Assembly (NCBI GenBank): GCA_026184775.1
Contig: JANCYW010000014.1
Span: 276,893 to 340,892 of the forward strand
DNA: 64,000 nt
Direction of reading: 5' to 3'
Origin: Cyanidium caldarium
Lineage: Eukaryota; Rhodophyta; Bangiophyceae; Cyanidiales; Cyanidiaceae
Numbering within the stretch: position 1 is the first letter of the stretch; each line of letters begins with the position of its first letter. The notes beneath the pieces were generated by a model, which made no database searches, was not told the origin of the DNA, and saw only the letters and a list, made by a program, of their open reading frames with translations. The position numbers were made by a program, and so were the translations under genes. This document shows, one piece after another, positions 47,581-56,468 of this stretch.

Positions 47581-48276
47581 TCAACACGTGATTCCCGCCT
47601 CTGTGCAAGGCACCTTGGTGAAGGTGACCACACCGTAGTCGTTCAGAGCGTTGGGCAGGTGCGGCGCCGCCGAGACGTTGTGCGGATCGTACGCGTTGAA
47701 TGCCACATTCACCACGCCCGGTGTGCCGGAGATGATGGTGTTCACCTGCGTGATCGCAAAGGTGCCGGCGATGAAGCGGGTTGAGTTGCCTGAGGGCACG
47801 TACTCCTGGGAGACCGTCGAACGGTTGCCTGGCAAGTTGCCCGCCGCGTACCATGCGAGCGGATGTCCGTAGTAGACAAAGTAGCGGAACTTGAGATCTT
47901 GCAGCAGCTCGGTGGCATTCAGCAGCCTGTAGGTGCCGGCATCGTCGTTGGGATACACCGCCGCATACTGCGCGCCGCCGCTGAAGGTGATCGCCGCGCC
48001 GTGGCCGAAAAAGTTGAACGCCGGAGGAAAGTCGCTGATGGCGTCGGCGCCGGCAATGACCACCGTAGCCGTCCGGTTCAAGTCATAGGTGGGCGGCGGC
48101 GATAGCGCTGGCGAGGGCGGTGGGTAGAACACGTCGATCGTTCCGCCGCTACTATTGCCGTGGCTGCCACCACTGCTGCTCTCGACGCGCACCGCAGGCA
48201 GCGCGGCTGCCGGCAGTGCGAGCAACGAGGCGAGCGCCACGCCGAGTACAACGAGAAACAGACGGCGAGTAAACAT
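47581..48276 (-). CDS. Secreted glycoprotein, Pro-linker/VPCxxAGI family, member 3
   Basis: A 231-residue protein. The signal peptide (RRLFLVVLGVALASLLALPAAALPA) starts at the Met at 48276; an earlier Met at 48294 is possible. A Ser/Gly-rich stretch, then FYPPPSPALSPPPTYDLNRTATV, then the shared body follow. There are two C-terminal cysteines in VPCTEAGITC. It is a direct tandem paralogue of the gene ending at 46411, with moderate divergence, so an older duplication. Likely extracellular; role unknown. Confidence 0.72.
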   Translation of the reverse strand: MFTRRLFLVVLGVALASLLALPAAALPAVRVESSSGGSHGNSSGGTIDVFYPPPSPALSPPPTYDLNRTATVVIAGADAISDFPPAFNFFGHGAAITFSGGAQYAAVYPNDDAGTYRLLNATELLQDLKFRYFVYYGHPLAWYAAGNLPGNRSTVSQEYVPSGNSTRFIAGTFAITQVNTIISGTPGVVNVAFNAYDPHNVSAAPHLPNALNDYGVVTFTKVPCTEAGITC

Positions 48277-49062
48277 GTCGCTGCTGGCCAACATGTGGTG
48301 GTCTTGTAATGAGCTTTGAGCAGTGCCAATCTCCTGAACAACACCAAGTGCCGGTGCTCGGGTCGAGTTCACACCCGCAACGCTCGCCTAGTTTGCTGCA
48401 CAGGGTGCGACATGCCTGGAAAAGGAAGGAAAACGGCTTGAGAGCCGAGCACGTGCCTGGCGTGCGCTCTGCGCGTGCCACCTGTCCCGAATCTAAATTG
48501 GGGGGCCGACGCGGGCGCAAACCTCAACACCCGGGCCACTGAAGGGGGCCAATGCGTTCCGGCCACGGGCAAGTGCCACGAAGAACAGAGCTAGTGCGTC
48601 CTAATTTGCACCTTTTCCAAATTAGGCTCCTGAACGCAAGGCCTCAAGCAGGCGCCACCCGTCGCTTGGACCACTCACAGGTTCGCGCGCCTGGCAGGTC
48701 GCGCTACCGCGCGCAGCCCCTCGTCGCCTCCTGCAGGTCACGTCATGCCGCCGAAGACGCCCAATCCTCCCACTGGACATTCCCGTCCATCACCGCGAGG
48801 CGATTGTGCGCCCCCGGTCGGCAGAACCATCCCACTCACTGCGTGTCCTTCGACTCCGTTCTCCCGTTCCGCGGTTCTGCGGCCGCGGCCGTGTTGTTCG
48901 CCTCGAAAATCTGCGGCGCGCGCGCACGCACGTCCCTTCCGTCCGGACACGCCAACGGGGGCGTCTGAGACGTACAGGAGGTCCACTCCTCCCCACAGAG
49001 TGTTGTCTCGGACGTATCGTCGTTTCGAGCTGGACGTACACCATTCCATCTCGCACTCCCCA
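48277..49062. other. Divergent intergenic region
   Basis: About 790 bases between a secreted protein gene and the C2-like gene. The frame of the C2-like gene is open back to 48745 without conserved content. No RNA gene seen. Confidence 0.5.
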
Positions 49063-49797
49063 ATGCAGCCCCCACCGTCGCCGCCTTCGCTTCGTAGCGA
49101 GGCGCCAGCAGCGTCGCTGGCACCGCTGCCGGACGGGCGCGCGCGGGTCACCGTGCACGTTCGCGAAGTGCGCGACGTCTCGGTGCGCTACCTGAGCAAG
49201 TCCATCTACGTGCGCACCTGGCTGGACACCAGCTTGCCGCCGAGTCGGCGGGAGGCCAGTGCGGTGGCTACGAACTTGGTGCGCTTTACCAGGAAGAGTC
49301 GCGGGCCAAAGGCGTTCGTCGAGGAGACCGGCGAGTCCAACGTGCTGCCGCTCCCAGAGTACGTGGTGGTGTGCGACGTGTACAAGACCAGCAGCGGCTG
49401 CTGTGCGCTGGGCGGTGAGGCGCTCATCGGTTCGGTGCGCATTCCACTGACCTCTGCCAAGCTGGACGAGAGCGGCCGCAGCGAGATGTGGTACAGCTTT
49501 CACTACCCGCACGGCAGCGGGCGGCCCAAAGCCGGCCAATTCGCCGGCAAGCTATTGATCGGACTGCGGGTGGAGGGTGCCACAACGACGCCCGCGGCCG
49601 ACTGGCCCCGTTGCCTATCGAACGGCGCGCGCACGCCCCAATCGTACCCACCGTGGCCGCCGAGCTTCCAGCCGACGTCGCCACCCGACAATCCTCCAGA
49701 ACCGGACCGCAACGGCGAGCCGCACTCCTGGCGTCGACGACGCACCGAGCCCACCGTCGCCCGGTTGCCGGACGCGCTCCGGCAACTCGATCCTTGA
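49063..49797 (+). CDS. C2-like domain protein, paralogue 2
   Basis: A 244-residue protein that is a paralogue of the gene at 10340-11005. Shared blocks: VTVHVREVRDVSV, SIYVRTWLDTSLPPSR, KAFVEETGESNVLPLPEYVVVCDVYKTSSGC, SVRIPLTSAKLDESGRSEMWYSFHYPHGSGRP and GKLLIGLRVEG. The beta-strand pattern is C2-like, without an obvious calcium-site Asp set. The C-terminal 70 residues are Pro-rich and disordered. A start at 49063 is chosen because residues before it look random. Confidence 0.6.
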   Translation: MQPPPSPPSLRSEAPAASLAPLPDGRARVTVHVREVRDVSVRYLSKSIYVRTWLDTSLPPSRREASAVATNLVRFTRKSRGPKAFVEETGESNVLPLPEYVVVCDVYKTSSGCCALGGEALIGSVRIPLTSAKLDESGRSEMWYSFHYPHGSGRPKAGQFAGKLLIGLRVEGATTTPAADWPRCLSNGARTPQSYPPWPPSFQPTSPPDNPPEPDRNGEPHSWRRRRTEPTVARLPDALRQLDP

Positions 49798-49983
49798 GCG
49801 CGCACCTCCATACACCGCGCGCAATGCTCAGAACTCACGTCACCGAGCAGTGTCCGCAGCCGTGACGCCACCTCACCTCCGTGATGGCGGCGCCCCGCTC
49901 AGACAGGGATAACTCGAATGCCGATGCTCGCAGACGCCAACCGACGCCTCGAGCCCGGTGCATCATCGCACTGCGCTGTGAAT

Positions 49984-50902
49984 CTAAAATCGATGCTGCT
50001 TGCCGGTCAGGGCGCCCACAGGACACAGGTCGATGATGTTGCCGCTCACCTCCGACTCGAACACCTTCGCCGACAGGTACTGCGTGATCTCGGTCATCTC
50101 GCCGCGCCCGGCGGTGCCGATATCCGCCACGCCGGCCACCTCCTCGGCAAAGCGCACACACCGCGTGCAGTGGATGCAGCGCGTCATCACCGTCTTGATG
50201 AGCGGTCCCCAGTACTTGTCGTCCACGGTGCGCTTGTAGTCAAAGTAGCGGCCGCGGTCCGCCCCGAACACCATCGACAGCTCCTGCAGTTGACACTCGC
50301 CTCCCTGATCTGTACCGTGCTCTCTCGCGGTTAGTTGCCTGATCGCTCGCTCACACTCTGCCCTCACGCATCTCAGCACACACACACACACTCGGCTCCG
50401 ACCGACGCGTCCACTTACCGCATATGGGACAGTCCAGCGGGTGCGACTTGAGCAGAAACTCCAGCACCATCTCGCGGCTCTTCTTCACCCGCGGCGACCC
50501 GGTGATCACGTGCATGCCCTCCATCACCGGCAACGCACAACTGACGGCCAGCTTGGGCATCTTCTCCACCTCCACCAGACACATGCGACAGTTGCCGGCC
50601 ACGGAGAGGCGCTCGTGGTAGCAAAAGTGCGGCACGTTCACCCCCGCCAACCGACACGCCTCGATGGCGGTGATGGCCCGCGGCACCTCCACCTCCCGCC
50701 CGTCCACCTTCATGCGTATGTGACCCGGCTTGGGCGGCGGCCGCTCCTCCGGCGCCCTCGCCGGTGCCGCCTCCGCCGACGAGGATGAAGTGGAGGAGGC
50801 CGGACGGGAAGGTGCCGACGCGGCCAGCAGCGCGGACACAGATCGACTCCACACCGGAAGCGCGAGCTGGCGTAGTCCCGCTCGCGCCACAGTACACGCC
50901 AT
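49984..50902 (-). CDS. Complex I 75-kDa subunit, FeS domain only (one intron)
   Basis: Joining 50902-50419 and 50309-49984 on the minus strand gives 269 residues. The presequence ([21 protein letters not shown]) leads to a [2Fe-2S] site ([15 protein letters not shown]), then [19 protein letters not shown], then the [4Fe-4S] ligands CIHCTRC...LCPVGALTG. Splicing recreates exactly CPICDQGGEC, so the intron is certain. The usual 75-kDa subunit (NDUFS1/NuoG) continues for about 450 residues with a molybdopterin-oxidoreductase-like domain; here it stops ten residues after CPVG. The opposite-strand C2 gene ends 187 bases away, so the missing part cannot follow. It acts in mitochondrial NADH oxidation. 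Confidence 0.9.
50310..50418 (-). other. Spliceosomal intron in the 75-kDa subunit gene (109 bp)
   Basis: On the minus strand it starts GTAAGT and ends GGTACAG. AACTAACC lies near 50330-50336, with the branch A about 21 bases from the acceptor. A GT dinucleotide run (CA on the plus strand) lies in the first half. Removal joins G to AT, restoring CPICD. Confidence 0.92.
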
Positions 50903-51139
50903 GGTGCGTACGTCTGCCGTGGGTGATTGACGCAGCGTGAAAGGCGCACCCGCACCACCGCGCTGGTAGAACAACACCCCCACCGACCGAGAGAGACACG
51001 AAACGCGCCGCTGGACAGACGAATGCGCGCCGCGTGCCGCTCCGATAGCTCTAACTACCTACACGCACGCATCCATCCACATACAGTCTGCAGCTTTACA
51101 CCCGCCGCAACACGTGCCCTAAACGTGCCAAGGTACTTG

Positions 51140-52339
51140 TCACCACTCATCCAGTGCCTCGAGGTTTTCATCGAGGTGCAGTGTGCGTTTGACAAACTCA
51201 AAGGTGGTCCACGCCACCGCACCGGCCGGGGCGTGGAACAGGACGCGCGGCCGGACGCCGGCGAAGAGGCCGCGCGCGCCCTCCTCGATGGCGACCGAGC
51301 GGAACGCCGCCCACATGCCGCGGTACTTGCGGGCACCCGGTTCGCCCTGGGTTTGTAGTCGGGTGCGCACCACGTCGAGCGGGTTGGTGATGGTGGCGGC
51401 GGCGGCGCCGGCCACCCCGCCGCTCACAAAGTGCAGCAGGGTGCGACGGGCGGCCTGGCCGAACGACTCGTGCGCCACGTTGGCGGTGGTGCGCACCGGA
51501 TGTCGTCGCCCGAGCAGCAGTTCGTGCATCGATTCGTACACCGTAAAGTAGGCCGCACTGAACGGGATGTTCATCACCAGGGTGGTCGGGTAGCCGCGAT
51601 AAAACGTCCGCCAACCGCCCTGCACTCGATACACCCGCAGAATCGTGTCCAGCACCGAGCGATATCCGCGTTGCACCTGCATGCGCTGCTTCACCACGTC
51701 GAACGGCGCCATCACCCCGTCGCTGACAATGGTGGCCAGCGCGCCGGCACTGGCAGTGGCCACAGACGCCGACGTGTCCGGCAGTCGCGGAAGCAGTTGC
51801 GCCCGCGCCGCCTCGTACAGGGAAAAGTAGAGCGCGTGCGCCGGACCGGCCGACAGCGCCACCGCCCCCACACCGCGCCACAACGCCCGCACCCCGCCAC
51901 CGTGACGCGCTATGCGCCGCACCGCCTGCACCAACCCGCTCTCCGCCAATCCCGCCTGCCCCTGATACACCTGCATATGTGTCTTCACCGTGTCCACCGG
52001 GAACAGCGCCACGTGCTCCGCTATGCCCGCAGCCCCGCCCGCCAACATGTGCTGCACGTGCAGCGGCAGCGCCACCTCGTCCCGCACCGCCACCGGCACG
52101 TGCTGGTGCTGCAGCACATGGTAGTGGTGGTGGAGGTGGCGGTGGTGGCGCGCCCCATCCACCTCGCCCTCCACAGCCGTTGCAGGGTCTCGCGTTCGGA
52201 GCGCACGGGCCGGCGCCTGCCCCACCGCCGTTGCGCAGGCGTGCGTCGTCGGTGCCGCCGCCGCTCGAGTGTCCGTGTCACCAGCCGATGCATCACCCGA
52301 ACTCATACCCGCCTCCTCCTGTGCCACCGTTGTCGCCAT
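51140..52339 (-). CDS. Mitoferrin-like mitochondrial carrier
   Basis: A 399-residue carrier of the inner mitochondrial membrane. An Ala/His-rich N-terminal extension of about 100 residues precedes three carrier repeats. MLAGGAAGIAEHVALFPVDTVKTHMQ, then SAGPAHALYFSLYEAARAQL; VSDGVMAPFDVVKQRMQVQ, then MNIPFSAAYFTVYESMHELL; and FVSGGVAGAAAATITNPLDVVRTRLQTQ. The GPAHALYF and VVKQRMQ forms are typical of mitoferrin/Mrs3/4, which imports ferrous iron for Fe-S and haem synthesis. That assignment is by motif; an S-adenosylmethionine carrier is the main alternative. Confidence 0.85.
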   Translation of the reverse strand: MATTVAQEEAGMSSGDASAGDTDTRAAAAPTTHACATAVGQAPARALRTRDPATAVEGEVDGARHHRHLHHHYHVLQHQHVPVAVRDEVALPLHVQHMLAGGAAGIAEHVALFPVDTVKTHMQVYQGQAGLAESGLVQAVRRIARHGGGVRALWRGVGAVALSAGPAHALYFSLYEAARAQLLPRLPDTSASVATASAGALATIVSDGVMAPFDVVKQRMQVQRGYRSVLDTILRVYRVQGGWRTFYRGYPTTLVMNIPFSAAYFTVYESMHELLLGRRHPVRTTANVAHESFGQAARRTLLHFVSGGVAGAAAATITNPLDVVRTRLQTQGEPGARKYRGMWAAFRSVAIEEGARGLFAGVRPRVLFHAPAGAVAWTTFEFVKRTLHLDENLEALDEW

Positions 52340-52529
52340 AGGATGATGCCCGGACGCCCGGTGACCATAGAGGGAGACGGAGCGGGCGGGCGGGCGAGCA
52401 AGCGAGCGAGCGAGCGCAACACCCGCGCGAGCCGTCGCCCCCACACCCCGGCGTCGAGGCCGTTGCCGCTCGGTGTCGTGTGATGGACACACAGGACGGC
52501 ATCACCATGGACACTCTATACGCTAGTGT

Positions 52530-52814
52530 ATGAGCTCTCGACCTCATTCTCGGCTGCCGCTACCACACTACGGATGGTACACTGCGGGGTTTCTGACGGG
52601 CTGTGTGGGCATGGGCGTGTACTTGCAGTTGCGCAAGGAGCGACACTGGCGGGAGCACGGCGCCGGTCTGGCGGTGCCGCGGGTGAAGCCGCTGTACTTT
52701 TTCGGCGAGGACCGCGGCAGCAAGGAGTACTGGGTGAAGAAGGGGCGTATTCGCGATGAGGAGGATGAGGTGGTGGGGGTGCGGCCGGCGGCGGCGGCGC
52801 GACGCGGCCGTTGA
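52530..52814 (+). CDS. Small single-pass membrane protein, possibly mitochondrial
   Basis: Ninety-four residues. The hydrophobic segment WYTAGFLTGCVGMGVYLQL sits after a short basic Ser/Pro N-terminus, followed by RKERHWREHGAGL and a charged C-terminal half ending in RRGR. This resembles accessory respiratory-chain subunits in size and layout, but I recognise no family. It sits between mitoferrin and HCF101. Confidence 0.5.
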   Translation: MSSRPHSRLPLPHYGWYTAGFLTGCVGMGVYLQLRKERHWREHGAGLAVPRVKPLYFFGEDRGSKEYWVKKGRIRDEEDEVVGVRPAAAARRGR

Positions 52815-52816
52815 GA

Positions 52817-52855
52817 ATGTGTGTGTGTGTGTGTGCGTGCGTGTGCGTGTGTGGT
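52817..52855. repeat. GT microsatellite between genes
   Basis: A GT/GC(GT) run lies just after the small membrane protein stop, in the 40-base gap to the HCF101 stop. Confidence 0.8.
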
Positions 52856-54457
52856 TTAGCGTGCAGCGGGAGCCGGCGTGGAGGGTTCGGGCGCCGGGGC
52901 GGGGGTGCTGCGGCGCCGCGAACGGTACTGCGTGAGGATGCGTTCCCAGGGCATGATCGACTGGTGGCTGTCGCTCCAGTTGATGGCTAGCGCGTAGTTG
53001 CCCACGTTCATCATCTGCTGCGGCCGCACGTTCTCGTCCACCTTGCCGGGGTCTAGCAGCGGCGCGCCACTGTATTCGTCGACGCAGGCGGCACAGCGGC
53101 AGGCGCGGCGCAGCGCTGCCGGCCAGATGTGCTCCACGTGCGCATCGTCGTCGTTGGCGCCGCCGATGCGCACCACGATATCGCCGCTCTCGGTGTCGTA
53201 GTGCGCCTGCGGCACGGTGTTGGCGCCGAAGCGGATGCGAGCGCATTCTTGCACCACCGCATCGGCGATACGCTTATAGCACTGGAACACGGCGTTGTCT
53301 TCGGGCGTCGTGAGGGTGATCGGGGTGCCGGTGTCGCCGGCGGCGTTGATCTCCGGCATCAGCGGCACCTCGAACGTGTTCTCGATGCCGAATTCCCGCG
53401 ACAGGCGCGCACCGTGGCCCTGGCCGAACAGGTAGTATCGCCTCCCGGTGTCGGGTGCCTCGAAGTAGGCCATCGACTCCACCACGGCGATGGGCGGCAC
53501 CGCCAGCTTGTCCAGCAGCTGGATGCCCTTGACGACATCGGCAAACGCCAGGCGCTGCGGTGTGGTGACCACCACCGCCGCCGTCGCCTTCAGCACTTGC
53601 CCCAAGGTGATCTGCACGTCGCCGGTGCCGGGCGGCATGTCCACCACCAGGTAGTCCAGCTCGCCCCAGTGCGTCTGCTGCACCAACTGCGTCACCATGG
53701 AGGCCACCATCGGGCCGCGCAGCATGGCCGGGTCCGGGTTGATGTACCCAAAACTCATCAGCTTGACGCCGGCGCGCACGAACGGCTCGATGAGGCCGTC
53801 GTCGGTGAGACGTACCTGGGTGCCACCCTCGGGCGCCACCATGATGGGCAGCGACGGGCCGTAAATGTCCGCGTCCAGAATGCCGACGCGCGCCCCGCTG
53901 CGTGACAACACGTACGCCAGGTTGACGGCGGTGGTGGACTTGGCCACGCCGCCCTTGGCCGACGCCACCAGGATGACGTTGGACACCCGTTGCAGCGAGC
54001 GCGTGTTGGCGTCCGTGAGCTCGGCGGTGGCCCGCGGCGCCTGTGCGGTCATGCGCACGTGCGCCTCGCGCACAAAGGGTAGCGACTCGGCCAGCTGCTG
54101 GCACTGCTGCCGGAAGGCGTCCTTGACCGGGCAGGCGGGCGTGGTCAGCTCCACGTCGAACGACACGTCGCCGTTGTCCCTAAAGTCGATGTTCTTGACA
54201 AACCCCAGTGAGACAATGTCATCGCCCAAGTCCGGGTCCACCACCGCCCGCAGCGCCGTCAGCAGTGCCGCCTTTTTGTCGGCGAAGGGCACGTCCGACG
54301 ACGGCGCGGCACACAGGCGCAACAGGGAGCGGCGACGGCGGCGAGGGAGGCAGGGCCGCAAGCTCACCTGCCGGCGGGAGGCGACTGAGGGACGGCGGGA
54401 GGTGCCAGAGAGAGCGCAGGGAGGGAAGGGCGAGAGAAACGTGAGTTGCGGTTGCAT
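52856..54457 (-). CDS. HCF101: HCF101, plastid Fe-S assembly P-loop protein
   Basis: A 533-residue precursor. A basic Ser/Pro transit peptide leads to a MIP18/DUF59 domain (AALLTALRAVVDPDLGDDIVSLGFVKNI, TTPACPVKDAFR). The Mrp/NBP35 P-loop domain follows (VILVASAKGGVAKSTTAVNLAYVL, DADIYGPSLPIMV, VVDMPPGTGDVQITLGQ). The C-terminal DUF971-like domain ends with NVGNYALAINWSDSHQSIMPWERI. HCF101 delivers [4Fe-4S] clusters to photosystem I in the stroma. The Walker A is KGGVAKST, where the family normally has KGGVGKST; this unusual Ala sits in the loop itself. The cysteine positions of the C-terminal part are present (CRCAACVDEY). Confidence 0.93.
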   Translation of the reverse strand: MQPQLTFLSPFPPCALSGTSRRPSVASRRQVSLRPCLPRRRRRSLLRLCAAPSSDVPFADKKAALLTALRAVVDPDLGDDIVSLGFVKNIDFRDNGDVSFDVELTTPACPVKDAFRQQCQQLAESLPFVREAHVRMTAQAPRATAELTDANTRSLQRVSNVILVASAKGGVAKSTTAVNLAYVLSRSGARVGILDADIYGPSLPIMVAPEGGTQVRLTDDGLIEPFVRAGVKLMSFGYINPDPAMLRGPMVASMVTQLVQQTHWGELDYLVVDMPPGTGDVQITLGQVLKATAAVVVTTPQRLAFADVVKGIQLLDKLAVPPIAVVESMAYFEAPDTGRRYYLFGQGHGARLSREFGIENTFEVPLMPEINAAGDTGTPITLTTPEDNAVFQCYKRIADAVVQECARIRFGANTVPQAHYDTESGDIVVRIGGANDDDAHVEHIWPAALRRACRCAACVDEYSGAPLLDPGKVDENVRPQQMMNVGNYALAINWSDSHQSIMPWERILTQYRSRRRSTPAPAPEPSTPAPAAR

Positions 54458-54593
54458 GGCGTGTCCGAGACGAGCGTGGCCACGGCCGCTTCGTAAAGAC
54501 GGGGAACGGCAGCGGTCGGGAGGCGCGACGAGCACGTTGGGCCAAGTGCGACTGAGGGCGCGCAGGGGTTGCGACAACGAAAAAGCAGTCCGG

Positions 54594-54782
54594 TCAGTAT
54601 AGCTGGTTATGCTTGGCCATCCAGAGTCTTAAGGCAGGGATGACTTTTTGTCTGGCTCCGTCTCTCCACAACCACGCTGCGACCTCCTTCACCGCGCGCT
54701 GCCTTTTCAGGGACGCCCTCTTGGCGTTGTCGAGCGCGTCTGCGACAACGGTCGGGGCATGAACCGCAGGGTCGACGGCCAT
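54594..54782 (-). CDS. Candidate small protein
   Basis: Sixty-two residues starting MAVDPAVHAPTVVADALDNAKRASLKRQR and ending KVIPALRLWMAKHNQLY. Codon use is GC-rich at third positions and the composition is protein-like (a helical, Trp-containing basic segment). Its ATG overlaps the ATG at 54781 on the opposite strand by two bases. If both starts were used, they would share the same two bases; more likely one of them is not the start. No family recognised. Confidence 0.3.
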   Translation of the reverse strand: MAVDPAVHAPTVVADALDNAKRASLKRQRAVKEVAAWLWRDGARQKVIPALRLWMAKHNQLY

Positions 54783-55440
54783 GTTTGTTGCGTCGGCACC
54801 GACACGGGCTCGCACCTATGCACAGCGGAGGGCGCGACCGGCGACAAACAGCGCCCGAGCACCGCAGCGGTGGCGGTGTGCGGCGACGTCCGGCGACGTC
54901 CCGCCCACCGACGACGACGCGGGTGACACGGCGGTACGGCGGGGGGCGTTCTTCGGGCGGTTCCTGCGCGGTCGGCCGGGGCAAACGCGGCGGCGAATGG
55001 ATCGAGTGCCGGAGCCGGAGACGGCGTGTGCGTGCGGCTCCGGGCGGGCCTACTCGCGCTGCTGCATGCCGGTGCACACGGGCGCGCGACCCGCCGCCGA
55101 CGCCGAGGGACTGCTGCGGGCGCGGTACGCCGCGTACGTGTACCGGCTGCCGGGCTACCTCATGCGCACCACCTCGAAGAACAACCCGGACTACACGGAC
55201 GACTGGGGGCTGTGGGAGGCGGAGATTCTGGAGTTTTGCGACTCGTACAAGTTTTTGGGACTGGAGCTGATCGATGTGAGCTACGCCAGTCCGGACGTGT
55301 GCTTCATCCAGTTTTTGGTGCGCCTGGCACGCAACAGCGCCCCCGGGTTTTTCATCGAGCGCAGCCGGTTGACGGTGGAGCGCGGGAAGTGGTTGTACGC
55401 GAGTGGCAAACTGATAAGTTATGACATGAGCTTCGCCTGA
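54781..55440 (+). CDS. YchJ-like SEC-C/NTF2-fold protein
   Basis: A 219-residue frame. The SEC-C-type zinc motif ACACGSGRAYSRCCMP is followed by PAADAEGLLRARYAAYVYRLPGYLMRTTS, then WGLWEAEILEFCDSYKFLGLELIDVSY and a C-terminal beta part, as in the bacterial YchJ family (role unknown). The first 70 residues are basic, with Arg and Ala, and could be a plastid transit peptide. If instead the Met at 54997 is used, the protein has 147 residues and begins directly at the family domain. Confidence 0.8.
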   Translation: MFVASAPTRARTYAQRRARPATNSARAPQRWRCAATSGDVPPTDDDAGDTAVRRGAFFGRFLRGRPGQTRRRMDRVPEPETACACGSGRAYSRCCMPVHTGARPAADAEGLLRARYAAYVYRLPGYLMRTTSKNNPDYTDDWGLWEAEILEFCDSYKFLGLELIDVSYASPDVCFIQFLVRLARNSAPGFFIERSRLTVERGKWLYASGKLISYDMSFA

Positions 55441-56468
55441 CTGCCGTTGCAGCTGCCGCAGAGAGTATTGCTGGGGAGCACGAGTCTTCCGCCGCCTCTG
55501 TGTCGGTCAAAGGTGCGCAGTGCATCCAGCCGCTGTAAATGACGCAGCTTGGTCCTTCGTCAGTCCAGACACTCTACTCCGGACTGGGCGAAATACGCGG
55601 TTGCCACGTAGTCGTCTGAGCGGGCTTGACCGCGGCGAGTGCCCTCGTTTGCGGTGCGATGGGTCGTTCGGGCACTGCAGTGCGCGATGATGATAAGATT
55701 AGAGTGTCAGGTTTGGTCGTGCGGCGGCGCCCGCGCGCTGGGCGTTGCGCTAAAGCAGGTGCAGAATTCAACTTTGTAGAACCTCGACGAGGGCGACACG
55801 GATAGGCGGGGTGTGGAACGCCGTGCGGAATGGCCAACGTGATCCGTGGCAGGTTGAATACGGTATTGCTGTTGCGGCTGTGTATGTACTCACACTTCGT
55901 GATCTGACACTGCAGCAGACGCTTGACGGTGCTTGCGTTTTCGTCCTCCCCACGGCGTTTCCTCAGGTGAGACCGAGCACTGTCAGCCGTATCGCGATTG
56001 ACGCACCGACCAGAAACGCTGTGCGTGGCCTCGGTTGCGGTGTCGGAATACCAGTTGCCGCCGCACGCTGCACCACGACGAAAACGCCGTATGCAACGGA
56101 CTGTTCATCACCGGGAGGCCTATGTCAGTTACATAGAGCGATGGATCTGTTGGTGTCGTCGTATGTCGAGAAGAGCAACAACACGTGTGACTCGGCGCCA
56201 TCCCCTTCACCGAGCGTCGCCGACGACCTAGTGGGTGAATTCTGTCTCTTACCTGCTTTCCAACAACACTCAAGTTTATGATTCGGTGTTGGTGGCGCTG
56301 GTGCTCTCTCAGTATGCATTCAATGCTGTCCTCATTCATGTGTGTCTTTCCTGGGTGTATTCTGGTCGTTGCCGTTCCGTGCATGCAATCCATTGTCCGG
56401 CTCTCGTTCCCGTTGCCCCAGCGCCGTCGGTCCGTGCGCGCTCCCCAATCTGCCTTCCTCCTCCTCAT
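55441..56468. other. 1-kb gap with a decayed transposon-like relic
   Basis: No intact gene is seen. Minus-strand frames between about 55574 and 56110 carry a relic similar to the one at 4521-5064 (separate entry). The rest, including 56110-56468, shows short AT-richer stretches and no clear gene. Confidence 0.5.
55574..56110 (-). pseudogene. Decayed TnpB/Fanzor-like (OrfB zinc-ribbon) relic, copy 2
   Basis: A minus-strand frame open from about 56105 with no start codon. It reads ATHSVSGRC, then SARSHLRKRRG, then VKRLLQCQITKCEY, then IHSRNSNTVFNLPRI, then PHGVPHPAYP. The last part resembles the end of TnpB/Fanzor-type zinc ribbons: xLLxCxxxxC, then (N/S)RDxNAxxN(L/I)xxI, then a GxxxPAxY-like tail. 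D of NRD is N, and A of NAA is T, so catalysis would be lost. The SHxRxRK-basic segment sits at the same place in copy 1. Based on motif order by eye only. Confidence 0.35.
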
